Part shown: one piece after another, positions 26,564 through 33,938 of the stretch
Numbering within the stretch: position 1 is the first letter of the stretch
How the letters are laid out: each line of letters opens with the position of its first letter
NCBI GenBank assembly: GCA_903897925.1
Contig: CAIUDG010000156.1
Coordinates: forward strand, 1-45,795
Length of the DNA: 45,795 nt
DNA from: an uncultured beta proteobacterium
GTDB lineage: Bacteria > Pseudomonadota > Gammaproteobacteria > Burkholderiales > Burkholderiaceae_C
Reading direction: 5' to 3'
Position numbers and translations under genes: made by a program
Notes under the pieces: model-generated
Told to the model about the DNA's origin: nothing
Databases searched by the model: none
What the model saw: the letters and a program-made list of their open reading frames with translations, nothing else

Positions 26564-26579
26564 TGGCACGTTATGTGCC
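26564..26579 (+). promoter_or_regulatory. Sigma-54 (-24/-12) promoter of the second LIV operon
   Basis: TGGCACG-TTAT-GTGCC matches the sigma-54 consensus TGGCAC-N5-TTGC in every position of the -24 box and keeps the invariant GC of the -12 box. The predicted start near 26591 leaves a leader of about 28 bases, with GAGGAG before the ATG at 26619. The preceding gene encodes a sigma-54 activator. Confidence 0.85.
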
Positions 26580-26618
26580 TATTTAGCGCTAGATAAAAAA
26601 TCAATTGAGGAGACACCA

Positions 26619-27818
26619 ATGAAGAATAGCAACTGGCATTTCCGCCCACTGCGCGTCGCCGCCGGGCTGCTCGCGCTGCTGGCCTATGGCGGCAGCATGG
26701 CCGAGCCCAATGAAATCAGAATCGGGCTGATCTACAGCAAGACCGGTCCGTTAGAGGTCTATAGCAAACAAACCGAAGTCGGCTTCACCATGGGACTGGA
26801 CTACGCCACCCACGGCACCATGGCGGTGGCCGGTAAAAAACTGGTCGTGATCGCCAAAGACGACCAGGGCAAACCCGACCAGGGCAAGTCCCTGTTGGCG
26901 GCCGCCTATGGCGATGACAAGGTGGATATTGCGGTCGCCGGCGGTGGCTCACCGGTGGCGCTGGCGATGCTGCCGGTGGCCGAGGAATACAAAAAAATAC
27001 TGTTGGTGGAGCCGGCTGTGGCTGATTCCATCACCGGAGAAAAGTGGAATAAATATATATTTCGCACCGCCCGCAACAGCTCGCAAGACGCTATTTCCAA
27101 CGCCCTGGCACTGGACAAACCTGGCGTCACCATTGCCACACTGGCGCAAGACTCGGCCTTCGGTCGCGATGGCGTCAAAGCCTTCCGCGAGGCCATCAAG
27201 AAGGCCAAGCTGGTGCACGAAGAATACCTGCCACCGGCAACCACCGACTTCACCGCCGGTGGCCAGCACCTGATCGACAAGCTGAAAGACCTGCCGGGCC
27301 GCAAAATTATTTTCATCATCTGGGCCGGTGGTAATCCGTTAAAAATTGCGGACATGGATCTGAAGCGCCACGGCATCGAGATTGCCACTGGCGGCAATAT
27401 TCTTCCGGCATTGGTGGCCTACAAGCAGTTTCCTGGCATGGAAGGCTCCACCTATTACTACTACGGCATTCCGAAAAATCCGGTCAACGAGGCCTTGGTA
27501 GCGCGCCACTACAGCCAGTTCAAGACCCCGCCCGACTTCTTCACTGCTGGCGGCTTCTCTGCCGCCATGGCGCTGGTCACGGCGCTGAACAACAGCAAGG
27601 GTGACACCTCTGCCAACACGCTGATCAAGACCATGGAAGGCATGAGTTTTGACACGCCCAAAGGCAAGATGACGTTCCGCAAGGAAGACCACCAGGCCTT
27701 GCAAAGCATGTACCACTTCAAAATCAAAGTGGACCCGGCCATGGCCTGGGGCGTGCCGGAACTGGTGCGTGAAATCAAGGCCGACGAAATGGCCATTCCG
27801 ATTCGCAACACGCGATAA
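26619..27818 (+). CDS. LIV-type periplasmic substrate-binding protein
   Basis: A 399-residue binding protein. The signal peptide is RVAAGLLALLAYGGSMA and the mature part has the Peripla_BP_6 fold (IRIGLIYSKTGPLEVYSKQTEVGFTMGLDYA, then DDQGKPDQGKSLLAAAYGDDKVDIAVAG). The phrase PVAEEYKKILLVEPAVADSITG and a C-terminal AMAWGVPELVREIK resemble LIV-like binding proteins from aromatic or acyl compound clusters rather than true leucine binders. GAGGAG precedes the ATG at a good distance. It is the first gene downstream of the sigma-54 promoter and is followed by a stable hairpin and the four other transporter genes. Confidence 0.93.
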   Translation: MKNSNWHFRPLRVAAGLLALLAYGGSMAEPNEIRIGLIYSKTGPLEVYSKQTEVGFTMGLDYATHGTMAVAGKKLVVIAKDDQGKPDQGKSLLAAAYGDDKVDIAVAGGGSPVALAMLPVAEEYKKILLVEPAVADSITGEKWNKYIFRTARNSSQDAISNALALDKPGVTIATLAQDSAFGRDGVKAFREAIKKAKLVHEEYLPPATTDFTAGGQHLIDKLKDLPGRKIIFIIWAGGNPLKIADMDLKRHGIEIATGGNILPALVAYKQFPGMEGSTYYYYGIPKNPVNEALVARHYSQFKTPPDFFTAGGFSAAMALVTALNNSKGDTSANTLIKTMEGMSFDTPKGKMTFRKEDHQALQSMYHFKIKVDPAMAWGVPELVREIKADEMAIPIRNTR

Positions 27819-27839
27819 CGCCGCCGCGCTGTAGTCAAC

Positions 27840-27857
27840 GGCTCCCGCACGGGAGCC
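27840..27857 (+). promoter_or_regulatory. Intercistronic hairpin covering the livG ribosome-binding site
   Basis: GGCTCCC (27840-27846) pairs with GGGAGCC (27851-27857) around a 4-base loop. GGGAG is also the Shine-Dalgarno sequence of livG (ATG 27865). No T-run follows, so it is not a terminator. Such hairpins often protect binding-protein mRNA and lower expression of the downstream genes. Confidence 0.6.
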
Positions 27858-27864
27858 CGCCATC

Positions 27865-28647
27865 ATGCTTCAAACCCAAGATCTCACGATCCGCTTCGGC
27901 GGCCACGTGGCGGTGAATGCTGTCAGCTGCAATTTTGCACCCGGCACGCTAACCGCCATTGTCGGACCCAATGGGGCCGGCAAGACGACCTATTTCAACC
28001 TGATTTCCGGGCAGCTGCGCGCCAGCGCCGGTACCGTGCATTTGCAAGGCCAGGACCTGACTGCACTCAGCCCCTCGGCGCGCACCCGCGCCGGTCTGGG
28101 CCGGGCCTTTCAGCTAACCAATCTGTTTCCGCATCTGACAGTGCTGGAAAACGTGCGCCTGGCAGTACAGGCAACGCAAGCCGGACGCCATCTGCGCGGC
28201 TTGAACCTGTGGAGCATCTGCAGCGACCACACCGCACTTAGCGCTGCGGCGCGCGCGATTGTCGAGCAGGTGGCGCTGCAGGACAAGTCCGGCCAGCCGG
28301 TGGCCAGCCTGTCGCACGGTGACCAACGCAAACTCGAAGTCGCCCTGCTGATGGCACTCGACCCGCTGGTGTACATGTTTGACGAACCCACTGCCGGCAT
28401 GAGCGCCGACGAAGCGCCCGTGATCCTGAATCTGATCCGCGCACTGAAGCAAGACAAACGCAAAACCATTTTGCTGGTCGAACACAAGATGGATGTGGTG
28501 CGCGAACTGGCCGACCGCATCATCGTGCTGCACAACGGCAGCCTGGTCGCCGACGGTGCGCCGGCCCAGGTAATTGCGCTGCCAGTGGTGCAGGAAGCGT
28601 ATCTCGGCGTGGCCACGCCTGCGCCTGAAACGCTGGAGGCCGCATGA
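27865..28647 (+). CDS. livG: LIV-type ABC transporter ATPase LivG
   Basis: A 260-residue ATPase. Walker A is GPNGAGKTT, the Q-loop region is FQLTNLFPHLTVLENVRLAV, the signature is the LivG-like LSHGDQRKLEVALLM and Walker B is YMFDEPTAGMS, with H-loop LVEHKM. It is the LivG half of a heterodimer with the next gene. The stop overlaps livF by ATGA. Translation may be damped by the hairpin that covers its Shine-Dalgarno site. The Walker B segment has Met-Phe where Leu-Leu is usual, which is harmless. Confidence 0.93.
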   Translation: MLQTQDLTIRFGGHVAVNAVSCNFAPGTLTAIVGPNGAGKTTYFNLISGQLRASAGTVHLQGQDLTALSPSARTRAGLGRAFQLTNLFPHLTVLENVRLAVQATQAGRHLRGLNLWSICSDHTALSAAARAIVEQVALQDKSGQPVASLSHGDQRKLEVALLMALDPLVYMFDEPTAGMSADEAPVILNLIRALKQDKRKTILLVEHKMDVVRELADRIIVLHNGSLVADGAPAQVIALPVVQEAYLGVATPAPETLEAA

Positions 28648-29369
28648 CCCAGGCATTGCTGACCCTGTCCGGGGTCCACACCCACATCGGCGCCTACCAC
28701 ATCCTGCACGGGGTGGACCTAGCATTGGCGCGTGGTCAGCTGACCATGCTGCTCGGTCGCAACGGCGCCGGCAAGTCCACCACGCTGCGCACCATCATGG
28801 GTTTGTGGCGTGCCTCGCAAGGCCGCATTGTGTTTGACGGCAAGGACATCAGCGCGCTGGAAACGCCGCGCATTGCCGACCTGAAGATAGCCTATGTGCC
28901 TGAGAACATGGGCATTTTTTCCGACCTTAGCGTGAAAGAAAACATGCTGCTGGCGGCGCGCTCCGCAAAGCGCATCCAACACATCGACGAACAGCGCCTG
29001 GCCTGGATTTTTTCGCTCTTCCCGGCGGTGGAAAAATTCTGGAACCACCCGGCCGGCAAGCTCTCTGGCGGTCAGAAGCAAATGCTGGCAGTGGCCCGGG
29101 CGATTGTCGAACCGCGCGAATTATTGATTGTGGACGAGCCCAGCAAAGGCCTGGCGCCCGCCATCGTCAACAACATGATCGACGCCTTCGCGCAGCTCAA
29201 AGCCACCGGCACCACGATCTTGCTGGTGGAACAAAACATCAGCTTCGCCAAGCGCCTGGGCGACCAGGTGGCGGTCATGGACAACGGCCGCATCGTGCAC
29301 AACGGCGCCATGCAGCAACTCGCCGAAGACGAAGCCCTGCAACACGCTCTCTTGGGCCTGGCACTATGA
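28644..29369 (+). CDS. livF: LIV-type ABC transporter ATPase LivF
   Basis: A 241-residue ATPase with a normal Walker A (GRNGAGKST), in contrast to the arginine version in the minus-strand operon. The signature is LSGGQKQMLAVARAI, Walker B LLIVDEPSKGLAP and H-loop LLVEQNI. These features are typical of LivF. Both ends overlap neighbours by ATGA (livG before, livH after), so the transporter subunits are translated together. Confidence 0.93.
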   Translation: MTQALLTLSGVHTHIGAYHILHGVDLALARGQLTMLLGRNGAGKSTTLRTIMGLWRASQGRIVFDGKDISALETPRIADLKIAYVPENMGIFSDLSVKENMLLAARSAKRIQHIDEQRLAWIFSLFPAVEKFWNHPAGKLSGGQKQMLAVARAIVEPRELLIVDEPSKGLAPAIVNNMIDAFAQLKATGTTILLVEQNISFAKRLGDQVAVMDNGRIVHNGAMQQLAEDEALQHALLGLAL

Positions 29370-30349
29370 AAACCACCTGTTTCGACTGGAAACCACTGGC
29401 GCTGGTGCCCTTGCTGGCACTGCTGGTGCTGCCCTTTATCGGCTCCGCGTCCACCTGGGTCACGCTGACCGTGGCCGGGCTTGCCATGGGCATGATCATC
29501 TTCATCATTGCCTCCGGCCTGACCCTGGTGTTCGGCCTGATGGACGTGCTGAATTTCGGCCATGGCGTATTCATTGCCCTGGGCGCTTTTGTGGCCGCCT
29601 CGGTGCTCGGCGCGCTGGCCGACTGGAGCAGCTCGGAGCTGCTCTGGCACAACCTGGCGGCGGTCGGCCTGGCAATGCTGGCAGCGATGCTGGTGGCCGG
29701 CGCCATGGGGCTGGCGTTCGAACGCCTGATCGTGCGTCCGGTCTACGGCCAGCCGCTGAAACAGATTCTGATCACCATGGGCGGCATGATCATCGGCGAA
29801 GAGCTGATCAAGGTGCTCTGGGGTGCCGGCGCGCAAGCGCTACCGCTGCCGCAGGCGATGCGCGGCGCGCAATATTTCGGCGACGCGGCAATTGAAACCT
29901 ACCGCCTGATCGCCATGGCCGTCGGCCTGCTGGTGTTCGCGGCGCTGAGCTGGGTGCTGGTGCGCACCAAGATCGGCCTGCTGATCCGCGCCGGTGTGCA
30001 GGACCGTGAGATGGTGGAGGCACTGGGCTACCGCATCCGGCGCCTGTTCATCGGCGTGTTCATGGTCGGCAGCGCACTGGCCGGTCTGGGCGGCGTGATG
30101 TGGGGCCTGTACCAGCAAAGCATCACGCCGCAGATGGGCGGCCAGGTCAATGTGCTGATCTTCATCGTCATCATCATCGGCGGCCTGGGCTCCACCGGCG
30201 GTGCCCTGATTGGCGCACTGCTGGTCGGCCTGATGGCCAATTACACCGGCTTTCTGGCGCCCACGGTGGCGCTGTTCTCCAACATCGCGCTGATGGTCGG
30301 GGTGCTGCTGTGGCGCCCGCAAGGCCTCTACCCCGTGACCAGTCGCTAA
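29366..30349 (+). CDS. livH: LIV-type ABC transporter permease LivH
   Basis: A 327-residue permease with about eight to nine membrane segments. The LivH signature appears at about residues 35-65 (MIIFIIASGLTLVFGLMDVLNFGHGVFIALGAFV) and the coupling loop at RAGVQDREMVEALGYRIRRLF. The unusual N-terminal extension DWKPLALVPLLALLVLPFIGS adds one hydrophobic segment before the usual start and resembles a LivM N-terminus. It overlaps livF by four bases and is 11 bases from livM. Confidence 0.92.
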   Translation: MKTTCFDWKPLALVPLLALLVLPFIGSASTWVTLTVAGLAMGMIIFIIASGLTLVFGLMDVLNFGHGVFIALGAFVAASVLGALADWSSSELLWHNLAAVGLAMLAAMLVAGAMGLAFERLIVRPVYGQPLKQILITMGGMIIGEELIKVLWGAGAQALPLPQAMRGAQYFGDAAIETYRLIAMAVGLLVFAALSWVLVRTKIGLLIRAGVQDREMVEALGYRIRRLFIGVFMVGSALAGLGGVMWGLYQQSITPQMGGQVNVLIFIVIIIGGLGSTGGALIGALLVGLMANYTGFLAPTVALFSNIALMVGVLLWRPQGLYPVTSR

Positions 30350-30360
30350 GAGGAATTTCC

Positions 30361-31428
30361 ATGTACCGACTGATTTCCAATGACCTTCCGCGCAGCCGCA
30401 TCCTGGGCGCTCTGCTGGTGTTGCTGGTGCTGGCTCTGGCGCTGACACCGTTTCTGTTTCCTGGCGTCAAGGCGCTCAATGTGGCGGCCAAGATTCTGGT
30501 GTTCATTGTGCTGGTCGGCAGTTTTGACCTGCTGCTCGGCTACACCGGCATCGTCAGTTTTGCGCACACCATGTTCTTTGGTATTGGCGCCTATGGCATC
30601 GCCATTGCCGTGACCCGGCTCGGGCCGGGCTGGGGCGCCATCGCCATCGGCAGCGGCGCGGCATTGGCGCTGTCCGGCACACTGGCGCTACTGATCGGCC
30701 TGTTCTCGCTGCGCGTGCGCGCCATCTTCTTTGCCATGATCACGCTGGCGGTGGCCACCGCGTTCCTGACCCTGGCGGCACAGCTGCACGAAATCACCGG
30801 CGGCGAAGACGGCCTGACCTTCAAGGTACCGGAGCTGCTGTCGCCCAGCTTCGAACTCAGTGACACCCCGTTGCTGGGTGCCTCACTGGACGGCCGCCTG
30901 GTCTGCTATTACCTGCTGTTCGTGGTCGCCAGCGTGCTCTTTCTGGCCATGCTGCGGGTCGTCAATTCGCCCTTCGGGCGCGTGCTGCAGGCGATCCGGG
31001 AAAACGAGTTCCGCGCTGAAGCGATTGGCTACCGGGTGGTGGTCTATCGCACCACCTCGGCGATTTTGTCGGCGCTGTTCGCAACCCTGGCTGGCGCCAT
31101 GCTGGCGCTCTGGCTGCGCTACACCGGACCGGATATCTCGCTGTCGTTTGAAGTCATGATGGACGTGTTGCTGATCGTGGTGATTGGCGGCATGGGCACC
31201 CTGTATGGCGCCATTTTGGGCTCCGTGCTGTTTCTGGTGGCGCAAAGCTATTTGCAAGACTTGCTGCGCTGGGCCAGCGAAGCCAGCAGTGCCCTGCCTT
31301 GGCTGGCGGCACTGCTGTCGCCGGACCGCTGGCTGCTCTGGCTCGGCCTGCTGTTTGTGCTGTCGGTGTATTACTTCCCCAGCGGCGTGGTTGGCAAACT
31401 GCGCGCGCACAAGGTGCTGCAAGCATGA
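30361..31428 (+). CDS. livM: LIV-type ABC transporter permease LivM
   Basis: A 355-residue permease. The start ATG 30361 has GAGGAA upstream and begins the natural N-terminus (MYRLISNDLPRSR then a hydrophobic helix); open frame continuing further upstream is a shadow of livH. LivM hallmarks are FDLLLGYTGIVSFAHTMFFGIGAYG and the coupling loop LQAIRENEFRAEAIGYRVVVYRTTSA. About nine to ten helices are visible, ending FVLSVYYFPSGVVGKLR. The stop overlaps the hydrolase start by ATGA, tying that enzyme to the transporter. Confidence 0.93.
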   Translation: MYRLISNDLPRSRILGALLVLLVLALALTPFLFPGVKALNVAAKILVFIVLVGSFDLLLGYTGIVSFAHTMFFGIGAYGIAIAVTRLGPGWGAIAIGSGAALALSGTLALLIGLFSLRVRAIFFAMITLAVATAFLTLAAQLHEITGGEDGLTFKVPELLSPSFELSDTPLLGASLDGRLVCYYLLFVVASVLFLAMLRVVNSPFGRVLQAIRENEFRAEAIGYRVVVYRTTSAILSALFATLAGAMLALWLRYTGPDISLSFEVMMDVLLIVVIGGMGTLYGAILGSVLFLVAQSYLQDLLRWASEASSALPWLAALLSPDRWLLWLGLLFVLSVYYFPSGVVGKLRAHKVLQA

Positions 31429-32294
31429 GCCCGCGCTCGCATTATCTGCAGTGCGCCGGCTTTGAAGTGCACTACACCGAATGGGGTGCCGACGACGCGC
31501 CGGTGGTGATTGCCTGGCACGGCCTGGCCCGCACCGGTCGCGACATGGACGTGCTGGCAGAGTACCTCAGCCCGCACTACCGCGTGATTTGCCCGGACAC
31601 CATAGGGCGTGGCCTGAGCCAGTGGAGTGCCCACCCGCACGCGCATTACTGCCTGGCTTTTTATGCCCGGCTGGCGGCCGACCTGCTGGACCAGCTGGAC
31701 ATTCAAGCGGCACACTGGATCGGCACCTCCATGGGCGGCGCCATCGGCACCGTCTGCGCCGCGGGCGTGCTGCAACCCACGCTGAAGTCACGCATCCGCA
31801 GCCTGGTGCTGAACGACAACGCACCGGAGTTGGCGCCCGCCGCAATCCAGCGCATCCGCAACTATGCCGGCAATCCACCCAGCTTTGACACGGTGCAAGC
31901 GCTGGAAGCCTTTTTCCGGCAGGCCTACCAGCCCTACGGCTGGCTCAGCGATGCGCAATGGCGCCACCTGACCGAGACCTCGGTGCGGCGCCTCGCCGAC
32001 GGCCGCGTGACTCCGCACTACGACCCGGCCATGGTGCAGCAGTTCATCCACTACCCCGACGACTACCAGATCTGGCAGCACTACGACCTGCTGCGCATTC
32101 CGCTGCTGTGCCTGCGCGGCGCCGACTCGGACCTGGTGCTGCCATCAACCATCGCGGCGATGCGCCAACGCGGTCCGGGCGCTGCCGGATTGCTGCAGGT
32201 GAAAGAAGTCAGCGGCTGCGGCCATGCACCGGCACTCAACGTGGCGGCGCAGCTGGAGCCGATTGCCCACTTTCTGCAGGCGGCATCCCGCTGA
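31425..32294 (+). CDS. Alpha/beta hydrolase
   Basis: A 289-residue cytoplasmic hydrolase. The oxyanion region is IAWHGLARTGRDMDVLAEYL, the nucleophile elbow is IGTSMGG (Ser in GxSxG), the acid is probably Asp in LRGADSDLVLP and the catalytic His is in VSGCGHAPALN. That complete triad predicts an active esterase, thioesterase or C-C hydrolase. Its ATG overlaps livM by four bases, so it probably acts on the compound imported by this transporter. After the stop, 203 bases run to the porin gene; this stretch holds a GGAGCC-C-GGCTCC dyad near 32384 but no clear T-run terminator. Confidence 0.9.
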   Translation: MSPRSHYLQCAGFEVHYTEWGADDAPVVIAWHGLARTGRDMDVLAEYLSPHYRVICPDTIGRGLSQWSAHPHAHYCLAFYARLAADLLDQLDIQAAHWIGTSMGGAIGTVCAAGVLQPTLKSRIRSLVLNDNAPELAPAAIQRIRNYAGNPPSFDTVQALEAFFRQAYQPYGWLSDAQWRHLTETSVRRLADGRVTPHYDPAMVQQFIHYPDDYQIWQHYDLLRIPLLCLRGADSDLVLPSTIAAMRQRGPGAAGLLQVKEVSGCGHAPALNVAAQLEPIAHFLQAASR

Positions 32295-32497
32295 TCGCGC
32301 CCTTGCTGTTTTTTTACCGTTCCGCAAATCCACTGATTTATGAAAGAAAAGGAGGTTCAAGTTCGACTAGTCACCCCTCGCCCGGAGCCCGGCTCCCATT
32401 TCACCGCACCTAGTTCACACCTATGCAGCTGCTTGCATCCTTGGGTTTTGCATCGCATTGGATTGAAAAAATATGATTCACAGGAGAAAAATTTAAT

Positions 32498-33772
32498 ATG
32501 AAGAAGACAACTATTTCCACCGCCGTATTGGCCGCTTTGGCACTGCCCCTGGCCGTACATGCCGCTGATAGCATGCCAACACCTTTGAGCGTGACGGTGG
32601 GAACCGACACCCAACTGACCCTGAGCGGCCTGCTGGCAGCCGGCGTCAAGCTGAGCACCGTGACCGATACCACGCGCCCGGTGCAAACGCTGACCCGCGT
32701 TGATGACAACACCTCGCGCTTCACGATTGGCGGACGCTCCGATTTCGGCGGCGGCCTGCGCGGTGTATTTCGTATCGAGAGCCGATTCACTACCGATGAC
32801 CGCCCGGGTACGGCACTGATACCTGGCAGCACCGTCAACGTCGGCGCAGCCAGCGGCTGGGCTGACGGCGATACATGGGTCGGCCTGGCTGGCGACTTCG
32901 GTCAAATTGTGGTCGGCAAATCGACGCTCTACTACGCCGATACCCTGGCCCTGCCCTATTTCGGCATCAATGGCGCCGGTGAATCCTACCGCGCCTGGGA
33001 CGGCAACGGACTGGCCACCTTCAACCTGTTGAGCCAGGTCGGCACGGCAGCGGGTCCGGTCGCAACCATGGGCATCACGCGTGCGCAAAACGTGATTCGC
33101 TATGACTCGCCCGCACTTGGCAAATTCAACGCCAGCTTTGCCTACAGCCCGAACTCCGCAGGCGACGAACCGCACATCAACTCCTGTACCGCCGCCGTTG
33201 GCTGCACCCCGGGCTCAAACTACGCCACCGGTCAAACCGTATATGGCCGCCTAACCTATAACGACGGTCCTTTGACGGCATCGGCCAGCCTGTTGAACCA
33301 GCAAGTGGCGGGCGGTTTCTATAACCCCCTGACCAATGCCGGTCCGGCGAACACCAACGCCTATCGTCTGGGTGTGGGCTACGCCATGAGCAATGGCTGG
33401 CGCTTCGGCGCAGTCTATGACAACACCAGCGTGGCCAATGCCGTTGGCGGCCCCACCGGCGGTCTGTCCGCGCAGCGCGGCGTGATTTCCCTGCCCGTCA
33501 GCTACGCCTGGGACAAGCACCAGGTGTATTTCACCTACACCTCGGCCGGTGCTACCTCCAACATCGACAGCAGCGGTGCCACCCAGTACAACCTGGGCTA
33601 CGACTATGCACTGTCGAAGTCGACCTTCCTGGGCGTGTTCTACACGCGCCTGAAGAACGACACCAACGGTACCTACTCGCCATTCCTGGCCGGTACCTCG
33701 CTGGGCGGCGACGCTGTGGGCAAGGGTGAAGGTTCGCAGCAGTTGTCGGTGGACATCAACTACTGGTTCTAA
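32498..33772 (+). CDS. Gram-negative trimeric porin (Burkholderiales type)
   Basis: A 424-residue outer-membrane porin. The signal peptide is STAVLAALALPLAVHA; the barrel opens with SVTVGTDTQLTLSGLLAAGVKL, has SRFTIGGRSDFGGGLRGVFRIESRF and GDTWVGLAGDFGQIVVGKST, the classic porin pattern of this order, and ends VDINYWF with the terminal Phe for BamA. The constriction loop is probably the segment near residues 140-175. CAGGAG precedes the ATG. It sits between two hydrolases and may admit the esterase substrate. A candidate weak sigma-54 promoter (32442-32457) is noted separately. Confidence 0.94.
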   Translation: MKKTTISTAVLAALALPLAVHAADSMPTPLSVTVGTDTQLTLSGLLAAGVKLSTVTDTTRPVQTLTRVDDNTSRFTIGGRSDFGGGLRGVFRIESRFTTDDRPGTALIPGSTVNVGAASGWADGDTWVGLAGDFGQIVVGKSTLYYADTLALPYFGINGAGESYRAWDGNGLATFNLLSQVGTAAGPVATMGITRAQNVIRYDSPALGKFNASFAYSPNSAGDEPHINSCTAAVGCTPGSNYATGQTVYGRLTYNDGPLTASASLLNQQVAGGFYNPLTNAGPANTNAYRLGVGYAMSNGWRFGAVYDNTSVANAVGGPTGGLSAQRGVISLPVSYAWDKHQVYFTYTSAGATSNIDSSGATQYNLGYDYALSKSTFLGVFYTRLKNDTNGTYSPFLAGTSLGGDAVGKGEGSQQLSVDINYWF

Positions 33773-33778
33773 ACCACT

Positions 33779-33887
33779 CGCCTGGGCGACAGAAATCGCC
33801 GAAGCGAAAAGCGACCCCGGCGCGGCCAGTTTTTGCCGAATTCGCCGCGGTCGCTTTGCAGCCGGCGCATTTTCTGTCGCCCGGGCG
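33779..33887. repeat. Long nested inverted repeat after the porin gene
   Basis: The outer arms are 33779-33795 and 33871-33887 (17 positions, one G-U). The inner arms are 33809-33822 and 33843-33856 (14 positions, one mismatch). A short CGGC/GCCG stem closes the tip. It starts six bases after the porin stop codon. There is no T-run on the far side, so it is more likely an mRNA-protecting or processing structure than a simple terminator. Confidence 0.75.
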
Positions 33888-33938
33888 CCTGGTTGCACCA
33901 AACGCCCAGACCCTTAATTGATCGACAGGCAGGTACTT

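Noticed and set aside
30100..30360. N-terminal extension of the plus-strand livM gene
   Set aside because: It is the out-of-frame reading of livH; ATG 30361 has a proper ribosome-binding site and the expected N-terminus.
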